A program made the translations under genes and the position numbers. Shown piece by piece: positions 28,601 to 37,946 of a stretch of DNA of 64,000 nucleotides (position 1 is the stretch's first letter; every line of letters begins with the position of its first letter). The notes under the pieces were generated by a model. That model saw only the letters and a program-made list of their open reading frames with translations. It did no database searches and had not been told where the DNA came from. Source of the DNA: Microplitis mediator (taxonomy: Eukaryota; Arthropoda; Insecta; Hymenoptera; Braconidae); the NCBI RefSeq assembly GCF_029852145.1, contig NC_079970.1, positions 23,564,331 to 23,628,330 of the forward strand. The letters are read 5' to 3'.

Positions 28601-29997
28601 ACAGTTAACAATTTTTGGATTTTTTTTTCAACGAATCAATCACAGAAAAAAAAAACTAAAAATATGCACATGTACAAAATTTAAAGATCTTTAAGTGCAA
28701 TTTTTTAAAATATTTTTTTTTTATAATTTAACGTTTTGAAAAAATTCCAAAAATTATTAGACGTCGGCTAACTTTAGTATCTTTTTTTGACGAGTGTGAT
28801 AGAGCAGACATCAGACAAATTTAAAATTATAAATAAATAGAGGAAATCATTTTAAAAAAAATAATTATAAAAAATACACATGAATTTTTAAATTTTTTAA
28901 ATGCGCACTTTTTAAAAATTTTATTTTGTCGATTATTTACTCTATTTATCAATAATTTTAAATTTGTCTGATGTCTGCTACATTCACACTCATGTTTTTT
29001 TGTGCAAAAAACTTTTACTCGCCCCAAGAAAATTTTTATTTGCCTCAAAAAATTTTTTCTAGTCTTAATAAAATTTTTGTTTCAATTTCTCAATGCAAAA
29101 TTATTTTTAGCGTAAGAAATTCTTTTTTTCTCAGTGGATTTTAATAATTTTTATAGACAAAGTATTTAATAATAAATAATAAATTAAATAGACAGGTTAT
29201 GGTGCCATTTAAATTTAAATACCATAAAACCATTTAAAAATAAATACTATTATCTTTAAATAATCCAAAGACCAAAGCAAAAGAACAAATACGATAAATC
29301 TACTGTCAAAATATATGATAAAACACACGCATTATGGTGTCTGTTAGCTTGGCTTCATACCATAAAAAATAAAGCCTCAATGACATCACCCGTTGTCATC
29401 AAAATAAACCCAGTACATAAATAAAATAAAATACTTTTTCAAAATCACAAACTAGAATTGTTTTATAAAATTTTTCCCGCCTCTAAAATCTACATGTGAT
29501 TCCGTTATTTACATAAATAAAAAAGAAAGCAAATTAATTATACTCATAATAATAACAAAAAAATCAATTATAATTTAAAGTCGCAATCAAATCGGCGCCT
29601 TGTGTGCGCGTCTCTATCGGCGGATCACAACAACAAAGTGTCTGCGTCGTTTAATAAAACAAAAAATCATAAAATAAAATAATGCAATAATATATCTATA
29701 TATATATATATATCACAACCCCGCAGTATAAAATTACATGCAACACTAAACCCATAACAAATTTCTCAAGGAAAAATAAAAACAAAATAAAATCTCTCAT
29801 TCTTAAAAAAAAAAATTCGAATAAATTCATACTTTCTCATTATCGCCAAATGTTTCATTGAACAGTGAAAGTCCATAGTAAATGTTTTCAGCAACGGTTA
29901 CGGAATCACTTTGAGTTGTTTCTGGCCGCCCGAGAACCTTGATTCGTTTTCTGGTTACCGTTTTCGGCGGCTTGCCTGGAAACTTCGATCTTCCCAT
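16700..29997 (-). CDS. trx: Trithorax / MLL1-2-type histone H3K4 methyltransferase
   Basis: Five exons on the - strand: 29833-29997, 25814-28483, 18701-25738, 16972-17118 and 16700-16873. All junctions are GT-AG and in frame, giving 3397 aa. The start is the ATG of MGRSKFPGKP, which matches the insect Trx N-terminus. Domains in order: an atypical nuclear-receptor-like Cys-rich zinc region (about 550-655); a PHD cluster (about 930-1120); an extended PHD (about 1423-1545, with CALC and HANCALW); FYRN (about 1570-1640); an acidic D/E run (about 2900); FYRC (about 3100-3175); a WDR5-binding Win motif GSARAE (about 3200); SET (about 3245 to the end) with FINHSCEPNCYSK; and post-SET CTCGSRKCRKYLN. 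Two Taspase1-like sites are noted in findings. The family methylates H3K4 in COMPASS-like complexes and maintains Hox expression. Identity is secure; the UTRs are not defined. Confidence 0.97.
17142..17280. repeat. Dispersed repeat shared with GTF2H4 intron
   Basis: The phrases aagggcgttctcagacag, ttcaatgac, a 'gtactaaaattta' stretch and aattgaaaaaagga occur in the same order as at 45803-45915. It lies in the trx intron that follows the SET exon beginning at 16972. Confidence 0.5.
17377..18216. mobile_element. 840-bp foldback (long inverted-repeat) element
   Basis: The two halves are inverted copies: the left outer end is ggccagtttttcaaaccggg and the right outer end is cgatttgaaaaactggcgcc. 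The arms stay paired inward through aaattttctcaggcg / cgcctgagaaaattt, the aagcttct segment, tgaacttt, and agatcttgaattgag / caattgataagatct. The loop is about 45 nt near 17780-17826. There is no transposase frame. It sits inside the trx intron that splits the SET domain. Confidence 0.85.
18293..18650. mobile_element. MITE with ~13-bp terminal inverted repeats
   Basis: The ends are ctcaagtagcaca and tgtgctacttaag, which are inverted copies. The next segments also pair (gacatctataagatgtc against gacatctttatgacatc). It is about 358 bp, non-coding, and lies next to the larger foldback element in the same trx intron. Confidence 0.7.
28582..28781. repeat. Family-1 palindromic MITE-like repeat
   Basis: Starts atgatcccgaagtgaacaga and ends cggctaactttagtatc, with the typical internal atgcacatgtacaaaattt core. 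Confidence 0.6.
28792..28992. repeat. Family-2 palindromic repeat
   Basis: Starts gagtgtgatagagcagacat and ends atgtctgctacattcacact. The terminal inverted repeats enclose aaatttaaaattataaataa and its inverted counterpart, and the structure is close to a full palindrome. Confidence 0.7.
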
Positions 29998-32449
29998 GAT
30001 TTTTAGCCGCCCTCGGCTTTTCTTCAACGCTCAATAATAAACATCCTTATATTTATCATTTCACACCACCTTGATATTAAATCACTTTTTTTTCCTCATT
30101 ACAAATAGTATTTATCTCTGCAATATATAACCCATGATATACATTTTTATTTATATTTTATTATTCAAATCTTAAAAATATTTTATTTTATTCACTTTTA
30201 TTTATCATTATTATTACCAATAAATTATAATTATCGTAATCCGTCTATATACACACATATATATATAGATATATTCATATATAATTTATCTTAACCTTTG
30301 CACAACACACAATTTACGTTAAATATAACAACACCAAGGTAAAGAAGAATTAAGAAGGCGCGCATACACCGCTAAGTCTTAACTTGTAGTATGTTAACTA
30401 ACCAACCAACTCACTTTACTTACAGTACATACTACACTTACTACACTCTTTTTTTTATACATACATACATACATATATATATATCTATATATACATATAT
30501 ATAATATATCTTTAATACTATGTCTGAGTTGTGTAGTGTAGTTTTTTATTAGTAGTATATCTGATAGTTGCACTTCTTGTTATTATATTATAGGTATATG
30601 TATATATATGTATATATATATATATTTTATTTTATTAAACTTTATTTATTATTATTGTGATAGTATTAGCAGTACCCGATACTACGACTACAATAAACGC
30701 GACAAACCATCGCCACTACCATTACTACCGCGAACCACCACTATTTTAAAATTTAATATGTATGTACATATATTTATATAGTGTAGTACTACCACTAAGT
30801 GATAAAGCTACTGGACTCGTCGATTTGTTATATATACATATGTAAACACATGCTTATACCTATTTATTTTTATATACATATATATAAATGCGTTTTAATA
30901 CAATCGGTTAAATCCGCCGGGGTTCGGGAGAAGCTTTTGAGACCGAGAAAGAACGGCCGCGAAATATACGCGCGTACTTGTCAAAAACTATATATATATA
31001 TATATGCATGTATATATAGATGTGGATGATGGATGAATGTATGTAATGTCTACAGTATTATATGTAATTATTAGTAAGGAGATTTGATAAATTTAAATTC
31101 AAATTTAAATTTAAATTTGATTATTATTTGAATTTATTAAAGACTGGGTCACTGTCACAAATTTATTGCTAGAGATTGTGGTATTTAAATTGTTTATTAT
31201 TTATTTTTTATTTTATTATTTTTAAGTATACTTATTTATGTATGTTTGTATTATGGTTATTGATATTTAACTGTAGTATAGAGTTAGATAAAGTAGGATG
31301 ATTAAGGCGCTTGTGTACAATTTGTGTCGATGCGGTGTCAAACGTCATCATTTTCACCTGATAGCTGCTATAATGTATGTGTTTAGATAAATGTATGTAA
31401 GTATGGATGTATACATAGGTAAATATATGTATGTGTGTTTATTTATATCATATATATATATATATACATATATGTTTGTTTGAGTGTATTAACGTGAGTA
31501 TGCGTAGATTTGTTATTTATTTATGTGTAATGAAATTGATACTCAATCAGCGCCATCGTGATACGATAGAGTCATTTTATCGTGTGTTCATTCATAATAT
31601 GGTAATCATAAGAAAATAATAAATTATTACGTTGATTTTATTTATTAATTTATTTAATGAATGAAATTGTTTTTTTTTATTATTATTTTTACTTGATATG
31701 ATGATTAATGAGAACTGATTACTTACTTTGGATTTTTAATTGTTTTTTTTTTTAAGAGTAATTAGATGTAATTATCCAAGATAATTATTTTAATTTAATG
31801 TAAATTAAGTAATTAAGTATATTTGTTTATTGTATCGACATGAAAATATAACAAGTTTATGATAAATGTTTTTTTTTTTATAATAAAATTTAATGGGTTT
31901 TTTTTTTAATGGGCGGGTTTTAAATGAAATTTTGTAACAAAGGACATTGAGGATCAAGTTTTATCAAGGATACACATTTGGAACAAAGGATTCGAGAATC
32001 TGCTCGAATTCTTAACGTACATGTGTCGTCATCTGACGTACGATTAATTTAATTTAAATTTTTTGAGTGAATGTAGCAGACATTTTTTAAATTTTAAATA
32101 AATAAATAAAATAATGAAATTTTAAAAAATGCGCGTACTGATTTTTGAATTTTTGTTCCTCAGATTTTGTTCATTTATTCAAAAATTTTAAAAATTTCCT
32201 TGTCAGTTGCATTCACTCATAATTTTTTTTTATTCTGAAACTCGAATTTAAAAAAAAAAACAATTTTTTTTTTTAAATTAAAATCCTACGATACCTTATT
32301 ATTTTTTTTTTATAAATTGAATGATATATTTTGTAAAAGAATAATTTTAGGTTAAAAACGCTTCATATATACACTAGGTGACAGCCACATGTAAATTTAA
32401 CCGGTAGTTATTATTATTAACAATAATTATAATAAACAATTAAAATAAA
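29998..32449. promoter_or_regulatory. Intergenic region between divergent trx and SNRNP25
   Basis: No gene was found. The region should contain the trx 5' UTR and promoter (- strand) and the SNRNP25 promoter (+ strand). GC-richer segments at about 30350-30380, 30660-30740 and 30910-30990 (accgagaaagaacggccgcg) are the best candidates for core promoter or leader sequence. A family-2 palindrome lies at 32065-32220. The rest is TA-rich simple sequence. Confidence 0.45.
32065..32220. repeat. Family-2 palindromic repeat
   Basis: Starts gagtgaatgtagcagacatt and ends tgtcagttgcattcactc, with inverted AT-rich arms containing tgcgcgtactg. Confidence 0.55.
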
Positions 32450-33014
32450 ATGGATGAAGAAAAAAATTCAAATGAAGAATCAGGGGAAAAAAATGAAGTA
32501 CAATTCAGTCATGAAGAGCTGGTAAAATTGACTCAAGAAGCAATTGATAAAATAATTGAAAGTGATCCACTTTTTTCTGGACTACCTTCGGACGTAACTA
32601 TCGAAGAATTAAAATCTCAGACAGCAGTCGCTCAAGGACAAGCCATCACATTGTATTTAAATCGGGGTGAATTACCTCGTCTATCTATTGTGGTAATTAT
32701 TCAGCAATAAAACTTGACATGTACTTACGTTAATTATCAGTGTTAATTATTTTTTTTTACAGGTTTCGCCAAACAACACCACAGTACTCGATTTAAAAAA
32801 AGCAATAAGAAGACAAACAACGCTGGCCCTTCACCGAGAACGAGTAGAGAAGAAAATAAGCTGGAAGCACGTGTGGAAAAAATATGACTTGTGCTTCGGT
32901 GGAATCTCCTTAAATAACGACAGAGAAAATATCAAAAATTACGGTATCACTAATAAAGTTGAATTACACTACGTAAAAAAACGCAGAGAAAAAAATAAAG
33001 TACTTAATGCATAG
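32450..33014 (+). CDS. SNRNP25: U11/U12 small nuclear ribonucleoprotein 25 kDa protein
   Basis: Two exons (32450-32692 and 32763-33014) give 164 aa. The family is a ubiquitin-fold protein of the U11/U12 di-snRNP in the minor (U12-type) spliceosome and acts in the nucleus. Seen here: an acidic N-terminal stretch; a conserved segment FSGLPSDVTIEELKSQ in exon 1; and in exon 2 the ubiquitin-like part with TVLDLKKAIRRQT, the WKHVWKKYDLCFGG motif typical of the family, and a basic end (KKRREKNK). The intron is 70 bp, GT-AG and phase 0. Its 3' end faces DMAC2, with 87 bp between the two stop codons. It is longer than the human protein (about 130 aa), mainly at the N-terminus. Confidence 0.93.
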
Positions 33015-33101
33015 TAAATAATTAAATTAACATTTCCATTGTATTTATAATACTTAATATATATATACACAGATCTATAACTAGTGTTTAAAAAATATGA
33101 A

Positions 33102-34025
33102 TTAATTTTTATTTTGAACAGCTTCTTTTTCTTGCATTTCTTCCTGCTCTTTATCTTCAGGATTTTTATTTTCCTCAGATTCTTTCTTGGGTGCTTTCGT
33201 TATATGAATTTTCAAATTTGGTAGACAGTCTTCGATCATCATACACGTCAATTCAAACGCTGGACTGTCAGAGTAATCAGTGACAATTAAATCTTTTAAA
33301 TTCCATGCTCTGTAGAGAGCTTCTAGACCGCGTTCTGTTACTTTTTCGCACTCGGAAATATCCAAGTACTCAACAGTTGGACACAAACCGACAACTCTGT
33401 CTAGGCACCAGTCATCAAAGTACTTGCAGTTTTTAAATGTCAGTCGTCTGAGCCATTTCAGATGTTTGAAATTTTCAATACCTTCGTAAACAATTGTAGT
33501 ATTACTGACATCTATTTCCTCAACATACCAATCGCGTTGGTAAGAATTTGGTATCTTGATCATGTCGGAGATGTCCCACATCTCGGTCTCACCTTTTTTA
33601 CGGATTTTACCTTTTCTATAAACAACGAAATGTACTGCGGCTAAGTCATTACCCAATGCTTGATTACGGTCAGTAAGATACTTTTGATCAAACTGCAAGT
33701 ACTCATACTGACGTATTTTATACCAGTGTCTAAAGTCTGTGGGGTTGAAAGTTTTTCCTCGGAAAATAAAACCTCCAGCATCATCTCTGTCCGCCTGATT
33801 ATTGAACATACCCAGAAATGATTCGCCTATAGGTGATTCACCCGGCATTCGTCGCCATTTTTTTAATGTACGTCGTTCTCTTGGTACATCAGACTCCTCT
33901 TCTTCTCGTTGAAGTGCTTCTGGACTCTTGTAATGATCTGGGTGGTGCGTTGCAAGTCGCTTAAATATTTGTAATGAATTTACCGCGGATCCGCGTACTT
34001 TAGTCACCACTTTATTTAAAAACAT
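33102..34025 (-). CDS. DMAC2: Distal membrane-arm assembly complex protein 2 (ATP5SL-like)
   Basis: A single-exon 307-aa protein. DMAC2 (formerly ATP synthase subunit s-like) helps assemble the distal membrane arm of mitochondrial complex I. The N-terminus is basic and free of acidic residues (MFLNKVVTKVRGSAV), consistent with a mitochondrial presequence. The C-terminal half carries the family's leucine-rich-repeat-like section with VEEIDVSNTTIVYEG, DDWCLDRV, VEYLDISEC and TERGLEALY. The last ~30 residues form a charged Lys/Glu tail. It is convergent with SNRNP25 and divergent from ECH1. A truncated family-1 repeat sits immediately upstream. The related ATP synthase coupling factor B (DMAC2L) is the main alternative, but the DDWCLDR block favours DMAC2. 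Confidence 0.85.
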   Translation of the reverse strand: MFLNKVVTKVRGSAVNSLQIFKRLATHHPDHYKSPEALQREEEESDVPRERRTLKKWRRMPGESPIGESFLGMFNNQADRDDAGGFIFRGKTFNPTDFRHWYKIRQYEYLQFDQKYLTDRNQALGNDLAAVHFVVYRKGKIRKKGETEMWDISDMIKIPNSYQRDWYVEEIDVSNTTIVYEGIENFKHLKWLRRLTFKNCKYFDDWCLDRVVGLCPTVEYLDISECEKVTERGLEALYRAWNLKDLIVTDYSDSPAFELTCMMIEDCLPNLKIHITKAPKKESEENKNPEDKEQEEMQEKEAVQNKN

Positions 34026-34039
34026 GTTTATTAATAATC

Positions 34040-34199
34040 AGTTTTTTTTTCCACAAATTACAAAAAGAAAAAAACTAAAAATATGCACGCAGAAAATTGC
34101 AAAATCTATAGGTGCAATTTTTTGAAATCTTTTTTCTATGATTTGCAATTTTTTAAAAAATTCAAAAATTATCAGACCTCCGCTAACTTCAGTGTCATT
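34040..34199. repeat. Truncated family-1 repeat in DMAC2/ECH1 promoter interval
   Basis: Keeps the internal atatgcacgcagaaaattgc / ataggtgcaatttt core and the right end ccgctaacttcagtgtcat. The left terminus is missing. It starts within about 15 bp of the DMAC2 start codon, so it may form part of the 5' UTR or promoter. Confidence 0.5.
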
Positions 34200-34497
34200 A
34201 TTAATTACAAACTAATAATTCAAATTTAATTGTTTAAATAAATTAAAAATAATCGATTGTTTTTATTATTGACTAAGTTGTAATTCTGACAAACTTTTGT
34301 TTTAAAACAGGTTAGGATTTTCTTTCACGTTCAAATGATAATTCATCTTTGAGAAAATGATGTTACCGACAAATTAATTTTTGTTGACGTATTTTTATAT
34401 TTTTATTTAATAATTTAGAATTAAAAGACTTTGGACCGTCAAAGAAATCGCATTTGCTGGAACTGAAGACAAATTATTTGAAAAAAAAAAATTTATC

Positions 34498-36497
34498 ATG
34501 ATTACATCAAAGTTTATTAATTTATTACATTCATCAATTAAAGGTAAAATTTATTACTCATAATAATTAATTATTTATTTGTTTGTTTGTTTAGTTGTTT
34601 ATTATAAAAGCAATATGTCGGTTGTTTACTTATCAAGGATGTTTACATTCATGATGTAAAATTGTTAATAACAAATATTGTTACATAAGTTGGTGGCTTT
34701 CGGAGTATCAGGGCAGCATCAGACATGAAGTCGTTTAATTTTGAAACACTTTCTGTGTCAAGTCCTAAAGAATATGTCTATAAAGTTGAATTGAATCGGC
34801 CGAAAAAATTGAATGCACTCAACAATACTATGTGGGAGTAAGATAATAATTTTCAAATAATTATTTAAATCATTTGTGAAGTTAATGAATGGATTAATTA
34901 ATTGGAAGAAAAATTTTCTTTTGTAATTGACAGAGAAATTGGTAAATGTTTTCAAGAACTTGACAGTTCTCCAGAATGTCGTGTCATCGTACTGACAGGA
35001 GCTGGAAAAGCTTTTTGTTCAGGGATTGATTTGCAAGATGCAATGAGTATGGGGTCAATGCTAGCTGAGCATGATGATGTGGCTAGAAAAAGTAGAGCAT
35101 TGGAGAAAAAAATAAAACAGTATCAGGATTCTTTTCTGTCTATTGAAAAAGTAATGAAAATTTGATAGTATATTGTGTGACAAGGGATAAAACAAAACGA
35201 TTTCAGACCAGGGTGAAGTTGGAATCACCCGCAGGTGGAAATCGTGTTTTATCCTGAGTTACACACTAGATTTTTTATGATTACCTGCATTGGAACAAAG
35301 TTTCAGTGTCAGCAGCCAGTCAGAAACAAGTTAATTTAAGACCGACTATTAGCGTAAGCGTAAATTGTCATTTGCAATTTATAATTAAGCAGAAACTATA
35401 AATTATATTTATTACTCACACTAATTTTTATGAAACTTAATCACAGTCAGAACTGTCATTCACGTAAACAAAATTAATCGTCTGAAATTACTATTAAAAA
35501 AATGACGTATCAGAGTTTAAATTGCGAAAGCCTTCAGTCAGCGGGCAGAAACTTTGTTTGTTTGTTTCCAAGGGACGAAACAAGTTGGTTCTTGCCCACT
35601 TACTGAAGGTCTTCACAATTTATGCGTTTGCTGATATTAATTCGTGACATTGGACTGAAATTCGCTTCTTTCGACTGACTGTAGAGACACTGAAACAAGT
35701 TTCGATGCTGGTATCATGAAAATGATTTTTAAATTTAAACCCTTATTTTAAATATTTATTTACTGATGACAAAAAATAATTAAAAAAGTGCCAGAAACCC
35801 GTAATTGCTGCTATTCATGGAGCATGTGTTGGTGGTGGATTTAATATGATTTGTGGTGCTGACATTCGTTACTGCTCTTCAAATGCCTGGTTCTCTTTAA
35901 AAGAAGTTGATATTGGAATGGCTGCTGATGTTGGAGCTCTCCAGTGGTTTTCAAAAATCATCGGCTCTGAAAGTTTGGTACGAGAAATGGCATTCACTGC
36001 TCGTAGAATGCAAGCTGATGAAGCTTTGCAGTGTGGACTGGTCAATCGATTATTCAAAGATGACGAAACGTATGTTTATATTTTATTGTCATCATTGACG
36101 GATAATAAATTTTCATGATAGTAATTTTTACTTTTTTTCTAAGGTTGTTCAAAGAATCTCTTGCTGTTGCTGAAGAAATTTCGAAGAAAAGTCCAGTAGC
36201 CGTCCAAACAACTAAAAAGACAATAATATATTCTAGAGATCATCAAATTCAAGAAGGCTTAGATTACGTCGTAAGTTTATTTATTCTTTTTATCAATCTT
36301 TGGTGGTTTAGTCATCGACCTGTAATTAAAAAATCTTCTTAATTATTGATCGTAATTAATTAAAAAATAAGAATAAGTTATATTAATTACTTTTACAGAG
36401 AGGACTTAATCAAACGATGTTACAAAGTGAAGATTTTATAAATGCTGCAGTTGCTCAAGCAACTAAAGGAGAGCCCGCAGTGTTTTCAAAATTATAA
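34498..36497 (+). CDS. ECH1: Delta(3,5)-Delta(2,4)-dienoyl-CoA isomerase (enoyl-CoA hydratase family)
   Basis: The core protein has five exons: 34725-34837 (from an internal ATG), 34934-35150, 35789-36069, 36144-36270 and 36399-36497, giving 278 aa. A further upstream exon, 34498-34543, encodes MITSKFINLLHSSIK and splices in frame to 34723, giving 294 aa with a mitochondrial-type presequence; this exon is inferred from splice sites only. The enzyme isomerises dienoyl-CoAs in the beta-oxidation of unsaturated fatty acids. Seen: LNRPKKLNALN; the oxyanion-hole segment GAGKAFCSGIDLQD; VGGGFNMICGADIRYC; and KEVDIGMAADVGALQ, holding the catalytic Glu and Asp. The C-terminus is SKL, a peroxisomal targeting signal. 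The position matching mammalian Asp176 is Asn. Intron 35151-35788 contains a 548-bp repeat. A poly(A) signal AATAAA lies at 36635. Confidence 0.92.
35167..35714 (+). mobile_element. 548-bp dispersed repeat, copy A (ECH1 intron)
   Basis: Begins agtatattgtgtgacaaggg and ends ttcgatgctggtat. It aligns over its full length with 47033-47579 and 55993-56540, all in the same orientation. It contains a 5' hairpin (gggataaaac...gttttatcc) and a central hairpin around the gcgggcagaaac motif. No protein-coding frame and no clear terminal inverted repeats. Confidence 0.8.
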
Positions 36498-36665
36498 AAA
36501 TAAATTTAAAGATTTATTGGGAAGATATTCAAAATTTTTATTGACTGAAAATTCGTATATTTTTTAAAGATATATTTCTAAATGTTAAAAGAATTTATAT
36601 ATAGTATACCTTTTTAATACTTTTATAAATTTAAAATAAAAACTTATACTTGTTGATTTTTTTAT

Positions 36666-37529
36666 CTAAATAAAGTCATTTAATAACGAGGGTTTAATTT
36701 GAATCTTTGGATTGTTAGCTTCCGATAGTTGAGCGATTTTATAAATATTTTTATCATCAGGCAGGACAATCTAACGAAATAAAATAAGTACTAATACCCA
36801 ATAGTTAAAAAAAAGAAACTCACAATAAGCGAATTAATGTAATGCTCGTAGTTTATTTTATTTGTCGTCGGATCGCAAGCAACTGACATCATTTCATCAA
36901 TCTCTTCTTTAGTAAAAGGTTCTCCAATTTCCATCAGTGCTTTTTCCATGTCACTACGCATTATGTACCCATGATTGTCTGGGTCAAGAAGCTGGAATGC
37001 CTGTAGTAGATCTTCAGGATCTGCTGGCTTGAATCTATCAAAAATTACTATGATCCTTAAGTTAGCATATAGCAGACAACTAACAATTTTCGGATCTTTT
37101 TCAACAATTTAATTAAAAAAAAAAAAAACCAAAAATATGCACACGTAGAGAATTAAAAAAGCTATAGGTGTAATTTTCCAAAATATTTTTTTTTTAAAGC
37201 ATTTTTAAAAACAATCAAAAAATTATTAGATGTCAGCTAACTTCAGTATCATTAATAATTTATTTATAAAAAAAAAATATTAACTTTTGTTCACATATCG
37301 CCTTGGACATATACTCGACAAATCTTTCTTGAGTAACGCAATTATTTTCCACATCTTCAACTTCAACTTGGATCTCTTGAAGCTCAGCTTCACTTATTAC
37401 ACATCCTAGAGATCTTATTATCGTTCCCAGTTCTCTAACATCAACTTCGTGACTTCTTGCATTATCAAACACATCAAATGCATCTGAAATCCTTTTTTCT
37501 AACAACGTCGGCTCCAATGATCCTGTCAC
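36666..37529 (-). CDS. EFCAB2: EF-hand dynein regulatory complex subunit 8 (5' end unresolved)
   Basis: Three coding exons can be placed on the - strand: from about 37528 down to 37285, then 36824-37034, then 36666-36770 (ending in TAG). They join in frame to about 150 aa. EFCAB2/DRC8 is a calmodulin-like subunit of the nexin-dynein regulatory complex in motile axonemes; in insects that would mainly be sperm tails. Seen: AFDVFDNARSHEVDVRELG and TIIRSLGC, the diagnostic first EF-hand pair; then LLDPDNHGYIMRSDMEKAL; GEPFTKEEIDEMM; and DPTTNKINYEHYI. No in-frame ATG occurs in the first visible exon, so the start is in an upstream exon, possibly split by the intron (A|TG). The intron between the first two exons carries a family-1 repeat. 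The gene is convergent with ECH1, 168 bp away. Confidence 0.85.
37050..37253. repeat. Family-1 palindromic MITE-like repeat (DRC8 intron)
   Basis: Starts atgatccttaagttagcata and ends cagctaacttcagtatcat. The core atgcacacgtagagaatt / ataggtgtaattt is present. It fills most of the intron between 37035 and 37284. Confidence 0.65.
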
Positions 37530-37946
37530 TGGTTCAATAAAATATTAAATCATTAATTATATATATAATTTTAAATAAACATAAATATTTTTAATTACTT
37601 TTTTAAATCTTTTATAATCGGACTGATCAAAAGACAGCTTCAAAAATAATCTTGCTGGTAAACAAATTTGTTAAATCGATATCATACTTTGGGGAATAAC
37701 GTCAATATTTTTATTTCAACAAATTCATATTCAAATAATAAATATATTTAATTTAAATTAATACCATTAACTAAATTTTAATTATTTAAGAATTTTATTA
37801 ACTTATCACTAGTATTTTACACTTTATTTCCTAGTACTTATAATTAAATATAAAAATACTATGAGAAATTTATTTGATACGTTTAATTACAATAATTATA
37901 AATAAAATTATTTATCGTTTGTTAATAAAACAATTGACGCTTAAAA

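Larger units (their letters stand above)
28484..29832 (-). other. trx intron 1 with two adjacent palindromic repeats
   Basis: This 1349-bp intron separates the short N-terminal exon of trx from exon 2. It holds a family-1 copy (28582-28781) followed directly by a family-2 copy (28792-28992). Near 29590-29645 a GC-richer patch (tcggcgccttgtgtgcgcg) stands out and could be regulatory. No coding sequence was seen. Confidence 0.7.
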
